Assembly: GCA_046339595.1 (NCBI GenBank)
Contig: JBKDUF010000065.1
Coordinates: forward strand, 12,707 to 76,706
Direction of reading: 5' to 3'
Source of the DNA: Ga0077527 sp021300125
GTDB lineage: Bacteria; Pseudomonadota; Gammaproteobacteria; Burkholderiales; SG8-41
Length of the DNA stretch: 64,000 nt
In this document: positions 15,943 through 24,511 of the stretch, one piece after another
How the letters are laid out: every line of letters begins with the position of its first letter
Numbering within the stretch: the first letter of the stretch is position 1
The notes under the pieces: model-generated
What the model saw: the letters and a program-made list of their open reading frames with translations, nothing else
Databases searched by the model: none
What the model was told of the DNA's origin: nothing
Made by a program: the position numbers and the translations under genes

Positions 15943-15960
15943 ATCCGGCGAACGCCTGCA

Positions 15961-17436
15961 TCAGGCCAGCTTCGCCGCCTTCTTGATCTGCGCCACCTTC
16001 ACCATCTCCGGCGATTTCTTGTAGTGCGCATCCAGCGGGTAACAGCCCGACACCAGGCCGTGGCGCGGCGCGGTGGTGCAGTCGCTGAAGGTGCGGCACA
16101 GGCGCTTGCGCTGCAGCGGCCGCCCGGCGAGCACGTCGGCCGGCAGGTCGGGATAGGCCAGCACCATGCGGCCAAGGCCAACGCTGTCAGTCCAGCCGGC
16201 GCGCACCGCCGCCTGCGCGACGTAGGGCAGAAATTCCTGCAGGTAGGTATAGCCGCTGCCGACGAATGCGAGGTCGGGAAAGGCCTGCTTCAGCTCACGC
16301 ACGACGTTCAAATGCCGCATCACCCCGATCAGCGGGTCTTCCGGCGGATGGTAGCCGTCCGAGGGCGGATACAGCGCGGGCCGCGTCAGGTGCGGGTTGT
16401 AGTACGGGCTGCCCAGCGTGATGTTGAAGAGTTTGATGCCGAGGTCGCGCGCGATGGCGATGACCGCCTTCGTTTCCGCGAGGTCGATGCGCATCGGATC
16501 GGTTTCGCTGTGACCGAAACCATAGCGGTATGGCAGCAGGCCCGAAAAATCTTCCGGGGTGCCCGGCCCCATGGCCTCCGGCGTGGTCAGCGCCGGATCG
16601 GGCCGGAACGGCACCAGATCGGCGGCGGAGAGACGCATGCCGAGCTTGAGGCCCGGGGCTTCGGCCCTGATGCCGGCCACAATCTCCCTCAGGAAACGCG
16701 TGCGGTTCTCCAGCGATCCGCCGAATTCGCCGGCGCGGGTTTTCGCCGACAGGAATTCATGGCCGAGGTAGCCGTGGCAGGCCTTGACGTCGACGAACTG
16801 GAAACCCAGCCTCGAAGCGCGCTTCGCGCAATCCACATAGCAGTCGATCAGCGCGCGGATGTCGCCATCGCTCATGAGCGGATAATCCGCCGCGAGCCTG
16901 AACTTGCGGTCGAGGATCGGATGCCGGTAGAGGATCATCGGCACCTGTTTGTGGTGGTCGTCCGGCTTGCAGAAGCGTCCCGAATGCGTGAGCTGCAGGC
17001 CGACCACCAGGCCGTCGTCGCCGCCCATCGCTTCACGGTGCGCCGCAACCAGTTGCTCGCGCATCGTGCCCAACGCGGCCTCGGTGTGGTCATTGAGCAG
17101 CAGCTGGTTCGGATTGGCGCGGCCGTCGGGCCGCACCGCCACTGCTTCACCGCCCCAGATCAGTTTGGCGCCCGACAGGCCGAAATGGCGCCAGCGGCGG
17201 CGGGTGTTGTCCGAGGGACGGCCGTCGGCTTCGGCATCCCAGCCTTCCATCGGATGGATGGTGTAGCGGTTGCCGATGGTGAGCCCGTCGATCTGCAGCG
17301 GCTGCGCCATCGGCGAGGACGGCGCGGCCTCCAGGGCGTCGTCGCAGGGCATCGGCAGGTTCAGCCGCCGCAGGTTTTCGCGGAAGCCGGCGGGTGTGGC
17401 CAGCGATTTGACTTTGACGAAATCACCGAACTTCAA
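15961..17436 (-). CDS. NADH:flavin oxidoreductase (old yellow enzyme family)
   Basis: A 491-residue protein. The start is a TTG at 17436, chosen because AGGAGG (17443-17448) lies 6 nt upstream; an ATG further out has none. It contains one FMN TIM barrel: 'YTIHPMEGWDAEADG', 'GLSGAKLIWGGEAVAV', 'GLQLTHSGRF', 'CHGYLGHEFLSAKTRAGEFGGSLENRTRF' spread over about residues 190-240, and 'FVGSGYTYLQEF'. The second FAD/NAD domain of 2,4-dienoyl-CoA reductase-type enzymes is absent. The usual catalytic His of 'HGAHGYL' is altered (KACHGYL). It is the last gene after Bug and the AroQ-like gene, probably reducing an enone or enoate. Confidence 0.88.
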   Translation of the reverse strand: MKFGDFVKVKSLATPAGFRENLRRLNLPMPCDDALEAAPSSPMAQPLQIDGLTIGNRYTIHPMEGWDAEADGRPSDNTRRRWRHFGLSGAKLIWGGEAVAVRPDGRANPNQLLLNDHTEAALGTMREQLVAAHREAMGGDDGLVVGLQLTHSGRFCKPDDHHKQVPMILYRHPILDRKFRLAADYPLMSDGDIRALIDCYVDCAKRASRLGFQFVDVKACHGYLGHEFLSAKTRAGEFGGSLENRTRFLREIVAGIRAEAPGLKLGMRLSAADLVPFRPDPALTTPEAMGPGTPEDFSGLLPYRYGFGHSETDPMRIDLAETKAVIAIARDLGIKLFNITLGSPYYNPHLTRPALYPPSDGYHPPEDPLIGVMRHLNVVRELKQAFPDLAFVGSGYTYLQEFLPYVAQAAVRAGWTDSVGLGRMVLAYPDLPADVLAGRPLQRKRLCRTFSDCTTAPRHGLVSGCYPLDAHYKKSPEMVKVAQIKKAAKLA

Positions 17437-17506
17437 CGCCCACCTCCTGTGACCTGCCCTGCTCGTCGTGATCCCGGCTTGCGCCCTGGAGACGGCCCTG
17501 CTGTGA

Positions 17507-17938
17507 CTATTTCCTGCCGACAAGCCCCTGCAGCGCGGTCAGGGCATAGCGGTAGGTCTCGATGCCGAAACCGCAGAGCGAGGCCTTGCACACCGCCTGG
17601 AACACCGACACCGTGCCGCGTGCGGCGGGGTTGGACAGGTGCACTTCGATCACCGGGCACTTCATCTGCGCCACGGCCGCGCGCAGCGGGCCGTTGACCG
17701 TGGTGTAGCCGCCGGGGTTGATCACCACGCCGGCAATGTCGCTGTCGAAGGCCTGGTAAAGCCTGTTGACCACCTCGCCCTCGATGTTGGAGTGGAAAAA
17801 CTCGACTTCGATGCCGAGCCCCTTCGCGTAGCCGCGGATGTGCTCCTCGTACTGCGGCAGCGTCATCGGACCGAACACCTCGACCTGCACCCTGCCGCGC
17901 ATGTTGAGTCCCGCGCCGTGGATCACCAGCACTTTCAT
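17507..17938 (-). CDS. AroQ-like (type II dehydroquinase fold) protein lacking catalytic residues
   Basis: A 143-residue flavodoxin-like protein. The start is the ATG at 17938, with GGAGGAG upstream. It aligns along its length with type II 3-dehydroquinate dehydratase: 'VLVIHGAGLNMRGRVQVEVFG', 'FFHSNIEGEVVNRLYQA', 'GVVINPGGYTTVNGPLRAAV' and 'PVIEVHLSNPAARG'. The catalytic Arg of the family (GxRxPxxYG) is Val17 and the catalytic Tyr is Phe22. The SNHEG His is Ile52, and the late His/Arg-rich loop (HAREEFR) is replaced by AARGTVS. It is therefore unlikely to be a dehydroquinase. It starts 2 bp after the Bug stop codon, in one operon with Bug and the OYE-like gene. Confidence 0.85.
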   Translation of the reverse strand: MKVLVIHGAGLNMRGRVQVEVFGPMTLPQYEEHIRGYAKGLGIEVEFFHSNIEGEVVNRLYQAFDSDIAGVVINPGGYTTVNGPLRAAVAQMKCPVIEVHLSNPAARGTVSVFQAVCKASLCGFGIETYRYALTALQGLVGRK

Positions 17939-17940
17939 GC

Positions 17941-18903
17941 TCACTCCTCCCTGATGTTGGCGGCCTTGACCACCTTGCGCCATTTCTCGATTTCGTCGCG
18001 GATGTAGGCCTGGCTCGCCGCGGGCGTGGTGGCGATGATCTCGGCGCTGTAGCGGGCGAAGCTCTGCTGCACCTGCGGCGTCTTCAGCACCTTGTTGAGA
18101 TCCTCGTTGAGGCGGGTGACGATGGCCCGCGGCGTCTTCGCCGGCGCCAGCATCGCGGTAAAAGTGCCGGCCTCGACCCCGGCAACACCGGCTTCCTTCA
18201 TCGTCGGCACTTCCGGCACCTCGGGCGAGCGGTTCACCGCATTCACCGCCAGCGCGCGCACCTTGCCGCCCTTGACGTGGCCGATGGCCGAAGAAATCTG
18301 GTCGAACATGACATCGATGCGGCCGCCGATCAGGTCGAGCATGGCCGGCGCACCACCCTTGTACGGCACATGGGTGAAGCGCGTGCCGGTGATGCCCTGG
18401 AACAACTCGCCGGCGAGGCGCCCGGTGGCGAAATTGCCTGACGAGCCCATGATCAGCTCGCCGCGGCTGCGGGCATGGGCGATGAAGTCCTTGACCGTCT
18501 TCGCGGGCGAGGTCAGCGGCACCAGCATGGTCACCGGCACGTTGGACACCAGCGAGATCGCGGCAAAATCGCGCACCGGGTCGTAGCGCAGTTTGCTCGA
18601 CACCGCCGGCGCAATGGTCAGCGAGCCGGTCGAGGAAAACAGCAGCGTGTAGCCGTCGGGCTGGGCGGTGGCGACGATTTCGGAACCCACCGCGCCGCCG
18701 GCGCCGGCGCGGTTATCGATGATCAAGTTGCGGCCGAGCAGCTCGACCATGCCCGGGGTAACCGCTCGCGCGCTGAGGTCAACGTTGCCGCCCGGTGCGA
18801 AGGGCACGATCAGGCGGATGGGCCGCTCGGGCCAGGCCGCAACAGCCGTCTGCGCCAGGACCGCGAGCAGCATGCCGGCGATTACTGCAGGTCTGTATTG
18901 CAT
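17941..18903 (-). CDS. Bug-family tripartite tricarboxylate transporter receptor
   Basis: A 320-residue protein from the ATG at 18903 (MQYRPAVIAG, signal peptide to about residue 22, TAVAA). An open frame upstream does not look coding. Signatures are 'WPERPIRLIVPFAPGGNVDL', 'IDNRAGAGGAVGSE', 'QPDGYTLLFSSTG' and 'HVPYKGGAPAMLDLIGG'. It is the first gene of the operon with the AroQ-like and OYE-like genes, so it probably captures their substrate. Confidence 0.93.
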   Translation of the reverse strand: MQYRPAVIAGMLLAVLAQTAVAAWPERPIRLIVPFAPGGNVDLSARAVTPGMVELLGRNLIIDNRAGAGGAVGSEIVATAQPDGYTLLFSSTGSLTIAPAVSSKLRYDPVRDFAAISLVSNVPVTMLVPLTSPAKTVKDFIAHARSRGELIMGSSGNFATGRLAGELFQGITGTRFTHVPYKGGAPAMLDLIGGRIDVMFDQISSAIGHVKGGKVRALAVNAVNRSPEVPEVPTMKEAGVAGVEAGTFTAMLAPAKTPRAIVTRLNEDLNKVLKTPQVQQSFARYSAEIIATTPAASQAYIRDEIEKWRKVVKAANIREE

Positions 18904-19046
18904 GAACACTCCGTGGGAAATCAGGCCGTGCCGGCTGCGGCTCCCGGTGCTTGGGCAGACTGCAGGCATTCCGTTACACTGGCCCGCGCATTGTACAGGG
19001 CGTGCATGGCTGTCGCGCGCTGAAACCACCCAGCCAAGGAAATGAT

Positions 19047-19427
19047 ATGGACCCGAAAGCCGTCGCCGCGGGCATTGCCATGCGCCGCAAAGTCATGGGA
19101 GACAAGCACGTCGCCAAGCGCCAGGGCAGTGACGACCGCTTTACCCGCCAGCAGCAGGAACTGGTCAACGGCTTCTCCTGGGGCGAGATCTGGACCCGCC
19201 CGCAGCTCACGCTGAAGGAACGCAGCCTGGTCACCCTCGCCTTCATCTGCGCCGCCGACCGCATGGACGAGCTGCCCGGCCATGTCCGCGGCGCACTCAA
19301 CAACGGCGCCAAGCCCGAGGAGATCGTCGAGGTCTTTGTGCAGGCCGCGGTGTATTGCGGCTTTCCCTCGTCGAATACCGCGGTGCGGCGCTGCGTGGAG
19401 ATTTTCCGCGAGGACGGCATCCTCTGA
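19047..19427 (+). CDS. Carboxymuconolactone decarboxylase-family protein (PcaC/AhpD-like)
   Basis: A 126-residue all-helical protein from the ATG at 19047 with AAGGA 6 nt upstream. The CMD core is 'WTRPQLTLKERSLVTLAFIC' followed by 'MDELPGHVRGALNNGAKPEEI' and 'VYCGFPSSNTAVRRCVEIF'. This matches gamma-carboxymuconolactone decarboxylase-type proteins. There is no CxxC redox pair, which speaks against an AhpD peroxidase role. It is divergent from the Bug operon at 18903, with 143 bp between. Probably a lactone decarboxylase or related lyase in the same catabolic route. Confidence 0.88.
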   Translation: MDPKAVAAGIAMRRKVMGDKHVAKRQGSDDRFTRQQQELVNGFSWGEIWTRPQLTLKERSLVTLAFICAADRMDELPGHVRGALNNGAKPEEIVEVFVQAAVYCGFPSSNTAVRRCVEIFREDGIL

Positions 19428-19443
19428 CCCGGCCGCGGCCGGG

Positions 19444-20442
19444 TCAGGGCGCCGCCATGCCCAGATCGGCCAGCGCCTTCTTCAGCTCCGCGTACTGCGC
19501 CTTCAGATAGGCGGTGGTTTCGCGGCTGCGCATGAACAGCGGCTCGAACTCGTTGTCGTCGAGGTCTTTTTTCCACTCGGGCGTGGCCACCATGCGCGCC
19601 AGCGCGGATTCCCAGTAGGCAAGCTGCTGCGGCGTCATCGCCTTGGGTCCGACCATCAGCCGTCCGTTGTTGATGACGACGGGGAAGCCCTGCTCGCGCA
19701 GGGTCGGTACCGCGGCAAAGGAACCCTCCAGCCGCTTGTCCGAGGTCACCCCCAGCACGCGCAGCTTGCCGCCCTGCAGATGGGGCACCACGTTGTTGGC
19801 GGCCGAGGCCATCAGGTCGACATGGCCGCCAAGCAGCGCCGTCATTGCCTGGCCGCCGCCCTGGAACACCACCGCGCGCAGCTTGCGCGGGTCGCTGCCC
19901 GCGAGCCGGGCGAGCCTCGCCATCGCGATGTGGTTGGCGCTGCCGAGGCTGCTGCCGACCGAAAAGCTGACCGCGGCAGGATCCTTGCGCAGCAGGTCGG
20001 CCAGGTCACGGATCGAACGCAGCGGCGATTCTGCCCGGACGCTGATCGTCACCGACTCCGTGAACAGGTTGGCGATCATCGTCAGGTCGGTGTAGTTGGT
20101 GTTGGAACGGGCGGTAATGTGGTTGGTGAGCAGCGTCGGATTGGCAATGGCGATGAAATGGCCGTCGTTGCCGCGCTGGTTGAGATAGGTCCACGCCACC
20201 AGCCCGCCGCCACCGGGCTTGTTGACCACCGCGGCCTGCACCGGAAGGATGCGCCCCTCCTGCAGGATGCGGTGCACCGTGCGTGCCGAACGGTCCTGCC
20301 CGCCACCGGCGCCGGTGGCGACAATGATCTCCACCACCCGCTCGGGCCGCCATTCCGCGCCCGCCGCCGCAACCACCCCCGGCAACGCAATGGCCATGAG
20401 CACCAGGCCATGCATGACCACACCCGCCCGCTGCTTTTTCAT
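19444..20442 (-). CDS. Bug-family tripartite tricarboxylate transporter receptor
   Basis: A 332-residue member of the more divergent Bug branch. The signal peptide covers about residues 1-28 (GLVLMAIALPGVVAAAGA). It has 'RPERVVEIIVATGAGGGQDR', 'VVNKPGGGGLVAWTYLNQRG' and 'AVVFQGGGQAMTALLGGHVD'. It lies at the end of the operon with the molybdenum hydroxylase and the Gfo/Idh/MocA enzyme, whose substrate it may bind. Confidence 0.92.
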   Translation of the reverse strand: MKKQRAGVVMHGLVLMAIALPGVVAAAGAEWRPERVVEIIVATGAGGGQDRSARTVHRILQEGRILPVQAAVVNKPGGGGLVAWTYLNQRGNDGHFIAIANPTLLTNHITARSNTNYTDLTMIANLFTESVTISVRAESPLRSIRDLADLLRKDPAAVSFSVGSSLGSANHIAMARLARLAGSDPRKLRAVVFQGGGQAMTALLGGHVDLMASAANNVVPHLQGGKLRVLGVTSDKRLEGSFAAVPTLREQGFPVVINNGRLMVGPKAMTPQQLAYWESALARMVATPEWKKDLDDNEFEPLFMRSRETTAYLKAQYAELKKALADLGMAAP

Positions 20443-20479
20443 TGCATCTCCCCCCTTCGCCGGTCGTTCGACTGTCTTG

Positions 20480-21562
20480 TTATCGGGCGACCCGCACGGG
20501 CAGGCCGCTCTTCAGTGATTCTTCCATAGCCAGCGTCACCGCCAGGGTCTGCCGCGCTTCGGCGGGCGCCGCATGCAGCGCCGGCGTGCCCGCGGTGAGA
20601 TGGTCAAGCCAGGCCCGCGTCTCGGTCGCCACCGGACCCCAGAATTCATCCATCGCCCAGTCCCCCGGCGTGCCGCTGCCGAGGAAGGCCATGTTGACTT
20701 CGTGGCCGGGAATGTAAACATGGCCCACGCCATGCTCGCTGTAGAGCATGCGGTCGGCGTGGTCGTCATCGAGCAGCATCACGCCGTCAGGGCCGAGCAG
20801 CTCCACCCGCGCGGCATGGCCCAGCACCGGGAATCCCTTGGGCAGCGCATAGCTCACGCTCATCGCGATCACCGCGCCGTCGGCACAGGTCAGGATGGCG
20901 TGGGCGAGATCGGTGGTGTTGTGGCCGGAATCGCGCAGCACGCCGCGTTTGCCGCGCGCCACCACCTCGACCACCGGGTTGTCCGCGAAAAACCAGCCCA
21001 TCAGGTCGATGTAATAGGTGAGCCCCGAAGTGGGGCTGTTCTCGGGCAGGCGCGACAGCGTCTGCATCGCCTGCGAGCGGGTGTTGAACAGGCGCACCAC
21101 CGCGCCGGTAAGGCTGCCGAGGCGTCCGTGGCGCAGCTGTTCCTTCGCGATCATGTAGCGCTTCTTGAAGCGGCGGCTGAAGCCGACATGCAGGCTCGCG
21201 CCGCGGCCGGCGTGTTGCAGCGCGGCCGCGCACAGGCGGTCGGCTTCGGCCAGGGTGAGAGCCAGCGGCTTTTCCACCAGCACCTTCTTGCCCTGCTCAA
21301 GCGCCTGGAGCACGGGCTCGACATGCTCAAGCTCGATCGTGGACACCACCACGGCGCCGACCTCGGGCCGCGAGATGGCCTCCAGGTTGTCGGCGGACCA
21401 GCACTGCGCACCGGCGCGCGCGGCGAGTTTCTCCGCCTTTGCCGGGTCGCGGTCGGACAGCGCGAGAAAACTCACCGCGGGATGGCGGGCCGCCATCAGC
21501 GCGCGCAGCGTGCCGATGCGTCCGCAGCCGACCACGGCCACTCCGATGCTTTGATGGCGCAT
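20480..21562 (-). CDS. Gfo/Idh/MocA-family oxidoreductase
   Basis: A 360-residue protein. The N-terminal Rossmann fold is 'GVAVVGCGRIGTLRALMAARHP' with 'ALSDRDPAKAEKLAAR', and 'EKPLALTLAEAD' carries the family's catalytic/cofactor Lys in the EKP motif. The C-terminal alpha/beta domain includes 'VGFSRRFKKRYMIAKEQL' and 'TYYIDLMGWF'. Expected reaction is NAD(P)-dependent oxidation or reduction of a polyol or sugar acid such as inositol. It starts 11 bp after the molybdenum subunit gene, in one operon. Confidence 0.92.
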   Translation of the reverse strand: MRHQSIGVAVVGCGRIGTLRALMAARHPAVSFLALSDRDPAKAEKLAARAGAQCWSADNLEAISRPEVGAVVVSTIELEHVEPVLQALEQGKKVLVEKPLALTLAEADRLCAAALQHAGRGASLHVGFSRRFKKRYMIAKEQLRHGRLGSLTGAVVRLFNTRSQAMQTLSRLPENSPTSGLTYYIDLMGWFFADNPVVEVVARGKRGVLRDSGHNTTDLAHAILTCADGAVIAMSVSYALPKGFPVLGHAARVELLGPDGVMLLDDDHADRMLYSEHGVGHVYIPGHEVNMAFLGSGTPGDWAMDEFWGPVATETRAWLDHLTAGTPALHAAPAEARQTLAVTLAMEESLKSGLPVRVAR

Positions 21563-21573
21563 GCCGGTTCCCC

Positions 21574-23721
21574 TCAGGCGCTCAGCGCCGCGACGATGCG
21601 GTCGCGGGTGAAGGGCATGTCGCGCAGCCGCGCGCCCAGCGCGTTGTGGATGGCGTTGCCGATCGCGGCCGCGACGGGGCCCTGTGTGCCCTCGCCCGCG
21701 CCCACCGGCGGCGCTTCGGGCCGGTTGATCAGCGCGACCTCGATCTCCGGCACCTCGGTAAAGCGCAGGATCGGGTAGTCGTCCCAGTTACGCGTGGTGA
21801 TGGTGCCCTTGTCGAAATCGACGCGTTCCTTCAGCGCCATGCTGGCACTCTGGATCATGCCGCCCTCGATCTGGTTGAGCACGCCATCGGGATTGATGGC
21901 CTGCCCGACATCCACGGCGCCCCACAGTTTTGTCACCCGCACCTCCTCCTCGACCCTGACCTCGGCAATCACGGCAATCCAGGCCGCGAGGTTCTTGTAG
22001 CGCGCGAAGCCGATGCCGCGGCCGCGTTCGCCGTCGCCCTGCTCGCCGGGCCGCCACTGCGCCATCTGCGCGACCTTCTCGATCACTGCCTTTGCCCGCG
22101 CATCCTTCAGGTGGCGCAGGCGGAATTCGACCGGATCGGCGCCGGCGGCCTGCGCCAGTTCATCCATGAAACACTCAATGGCGAAGGCATTGGCAAAACC
22201 GCCCAGCGCGCGCAGCGCGGAGGCACGGATCGGCGAGCGGCGGATCAGGTGGTTGGTGACTTTCTGGTTGGGAAAGTCATACAAGGGGATCGCGTTGCGG
22301 TGGCTGCCGCCGCCGGGCAGCGGCGGGTTGCCCGGCTTGGCGGCAGGCAGCGGCCGTTCCAGGTGCCAGGCCGCGAGCAGGTTGACACCGCCCTTGCCGC
22401 CGGGCCGCGTGCTGTGGGCATGGCTCCACAGCTCGTGGCTCCAGTTGACGATATTGCCCAGTGCATCGAGTGCGGCGTTCATGCGCATCACCATCGGCGA
22501 GCTGAAAGGCTCCCAGCCGAATTCGTCCTCGCGCATCCACTGCACGCGCACCGGCCGCCCTGGTGCCGCGCGCGCGAGCAGCACCGCATCCATCGCCACG
22601 TCGTCGGCGGCGTTGTGGCCGTAGCAGCCGGCGCCCTCGGCGTGGGTGACGATGATGTCCGGCTCGGGCAGGCCCAGCGCCTGCGCAAGGTCGCCGCGCA
22701 GCGGATAGATGCCCTGGCTGTGGGTCCACACCCTGACTTTCGGATGGGCTGTACCGCCCTCCCACTGCGCGATGGCACAGGACGGCGCCAGCGAGGCATG
22801 GGCGATGTAGGGCTTGGTGTATTCGGCGCTGAGCTGCTGCACGCCGGCGGTGTCCGGATGGCCTTTGCTGCTGATGACCTCGGTCTCGGCCTCGGCCTGC
22901 AGCGTCAGCAGGTGGCGCGGATCGTTGGCCGGCAGCTCCGGCCCCGGCGTCCACTGCGCAAGGCGGGCAAGGCGACGCTCGGCGCGGATCGCCTGCTCTT
23001 CGCGCTCGGCGACCACGCCGAGGAAACTGCCGTCGCGCACCACGGCAACGATGCCGGGCATGCGTTCGACTTCCTGCAGGTCGATCGCCTTAAGCGTCGC
23101 GCCGGGCCCTGCAGGGCGGCAGACGCGGCCGTGCAGCGTGCCCGGCAGGTTCATGTCTTGCAGGAATGCGGGTTTGCCGGTGACCTTGCCCGGAATGTCG
23201 ACGCGTTCCAGCGAAGTGCCGACCACGACATGCTCCTGCGGCAGCTTGGCAGTGGCGTCGAAACCCGCCTCGCGCGCGAGCAGGTCGGGTGCGGCCAGCT
23301 CCCAGTAGGTCACCGAACCACCGCCGCGTGCGCTGATCACGCCATCCTTCACGCTCAGGCTTTCGAGGGTGACCCCCAGCTTCAGCGCGGCGCGCGCAAG
23401 CAGCAGGTCGCGCGCCTCGGCTGCGGCGTGGCGCAATGCCAGCCCGCTTTCCTGGATCGAGCGGCTGCCCGAGGTGATGCCCTCGTCCGGGCTGAAGGCG
23501 GTGGACGCGGGCTTGAGGCGGATGCGCGAGACGTCGATGTCGAGTTCTTCCGCGGTCATCTGCACCAGCGCGGTCAGGATGCCCTGGCCGATCTCGACCT
23601 TGCCGGTGACCAGCGTCACCGTGCCATCGGCATTGATGGACAGCCAGCGGTCCAGGCGGCGGTTGGTTTCAAGGCTGCCCGGCAGCTTGCGCGCGGGCGC
23701 GGTGTTGTCGGCTTGCGCCAT
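21574..23721 (-). CDS. Molybdenum hydroxylase large subunit (xanthine dehydrogenase/isoquinoline oxidoreductase-like)
   Basis: A 715-residue molybdopterin-binding subunit from the ATG at 23721, with GGGGAG upstream. Landmarks are 'VTLVTGKVEIGQGILTALVQMTAEELD', 'TSGSRSIQESG', 'GYGHNAADDVAMDAVL' region (here CYGHNAADD), 'RSPIRASALRALGGFANAFAIE', and near the C-terminus 'PVGAGEGTQGPVAAAIGNA', which holds the catalytic Glu of this superfamily. The form resembles IorB/NicB-type enzymes that hydroxylate N-heterocycles or aldehydes with water. Its start overlaps the stop of the small subunit by 1 nt (TGATG). Confidence 0.92.
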   Translation of the reverse strand: MAQADNTAPARKLPGSLETNRRLDRWLSINADGTVTLVTGKVEIGQGILTALVQMTAEELDIDVSRIRLKPASTAFSPDEGITSGSRSIQESGLALRHAAAEARDLLLARAALKLGVTLESLSVKDGVISARGGGSVTYWELAAPDLLAREAGFDATAKLPQEHVVVGTSLERVDIPGKVTGKPAFLQDMNLPGTLHGRVCRPAGPGATLKAIDLQEVERMPGIVAVVRDGSFLGVVAEREEQAIRAERRLARLAQWTPGPELPANDPRHLLTLQAEAETEVISSKGHPDTAGVQQLSAEYTKPYIAHASLAPSCAIAQWEGGTAHPKVRVWTHSQGIYPLRGDLAQALGLPEPDIIVTHAEGAGCYGHNAADDVAMDAVLLARAAPGRPVRVQWMREDEFGWEPFSSPMVMRMNAALDALGNIVNWSHELWSHAHSTRPGGKGGVNLLAAWHLERPLPAAKPGNPPLPGGGSHRNAIPLYDFPNQKVTNHLIRRSPIRASALRALGGFANAFAIECFMDELAQAAGADPVEFRLRHLKDARAKAVIEKVAQMAQWRPGEQGDGERGRGIGFARYKNLAAWIAVIAEVRVEEEVRVTKLWGAVDVGQAINPDGVLNQIEGGMIQSASMALKERVDFDKGTITTRNWDDYPILRFTEVPEIEVALINRPEAPPVGAGEGTQGPVAAAIGNAIHNALGARLRDMPFTRDRIVAALSA

Positions 23722-24191
23722 CAGCGTTCTCCCCGGAGTTCTTTTGCCGCGCGCTTGATCGCGCGCAGGATGCGGCTGTGCGTGCCGCAGCGGCAGAGGT
23801 TGCGCTCGAGTGCCGCGCGGATCTCGGCATCGGAAGGATCGGCATTGACGTCGAGCAGCGCTTTCGCCGCCATCAGGATGCCGCTCGCGCAGTAGCCGCA
23901 CTGCGCCGCCTGCTCGGCAATGAAGGCCTTCTGCAGCGGATGCAGCGACGCCTCGCTGCCCAGCGCCTCCACGGTGGTGATTGTTTTGCCGGCCACCGCG
24001 GAAACCGGTACATCGCAGGACTGCACGGCCACACCATCCACGATGACGGTGCAGGTGCCGCACTGGCCGAGCCCGCAGCCGTAGCGGCTGCCGGTCAGCC
24101 CGAGGTCGTTGCGCAGGACATAGAGCAGTGGCGTTTCCGCGTCGGCCTGCACCGTGCGCGGCTTGCCGTTGACTTCAATCGTCAGAGCCAT
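23721..24191 (-). CDS. Molybdenum hydroxylase [2Fe-2S] small subunit
   Basis: A 156-residue subunit with two iron-sulfur clusters. The plant-ferredoxin type domain is 'YGCGLGQCGTCTVIVDG' plus a later Cys (VQSCDVP). The helical domain has 'QCGYCASGILM' and 'NLCRCGTHSRI'. It passes electrons from the molybdenum centre of the partner subunit. It is the first gene of the operon, and an exact copy of the AT-rich motif lies 10 bp before its ATG. Confidence 0.95.
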   Translation of the reverse strand: MALTIEVNGKPRTVQADAETPLLYVLRNDLGLTGSRYGCGLGQCGTCTVIVDGVAVQSCDVPVSAVAGKTITTVEALGSEASLHPLQKAFIAEQAAQCGYCASGILMAAKALLDVNADPSDAEIRAALERNLCRCGTHSRILRAIKRAAKELRGER

Positions 24192-24200
24192 AAAAATTAC

Positions 24201-24219
24201 TCAATTAAATCAACAGGTT
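24201..24219 (+). repeat. AT-rich motif copy (exact consensus)
   Basis: TCAATTAAATCAACAGGTT matches all 19 consensus positions. It lies 10 bp upstream of the small-subunit start codon. Confidence 0.85.
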
Positions 24220-24301
24220 ATTAAAATTCTGCCTTGCTGCCCAAAGATACCGGGCCTATACTCCACATCCCTTCACGCCGTCACTGCGCCATCATCCTGT
24301 C

Positions 24302-24511
24302 ATGCTGCTGCCCGAGGACATTGCCGCGATCGAAGCCCGCCTGGCCGAGCTCAGGCTGGAGCATCGTGATCTCGACGATGTGATCCTGCGCCTCACCCAG
24401 AACCCGGTGCAGGACCAGCTGCAGCTGCAGCGCCTGAAAAAACGCAAGCTGCTGGTGAAGGACCAGATTGCGCAGTTCGAGCGCCAGCTGACCCCCGACA
24501 TCCCCGCCTAG
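24302..24511 (+). CDS. YdcH-like DUF465 protein
   Basis: A 69-residue, strongly helical protein with heptad-like Leu spacing ('IEARLAELRLEHRDLDDVI', 'LQLQRLKKRKLLVKDQIAQFE'). This pattern, with HRDLD and the KKRKL...KD motif, is typical of DUF465/YdcH, a small coiled-coil family of unknown role. Its end overlaps the end of the convergent dsbB gene by 4 bp. Confidence 0.85.
   Translation: MLLPEDIAAIEARLAELRLEHRDLDDVILRLTQNPVQDQLQLQRLKKRKLLVKDQIAQFERQLTPDIPA

Noticed and set aside
17507..17938. Functional aroQ (3-dehydroquinate dehydratase)
   Set aside because: Essential catalytic Arg, Tyr and His positions are substituted, and the operon context is catabolic.
16024..23895. Long plus-strand open frames opposite the OYE-like gene and the molybdenum hydroxylase
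   Set aside because: Their compositions (His, Arg, Ala, Gly) are those of antisense shadows, while the minus-strand genes have complete motifs.
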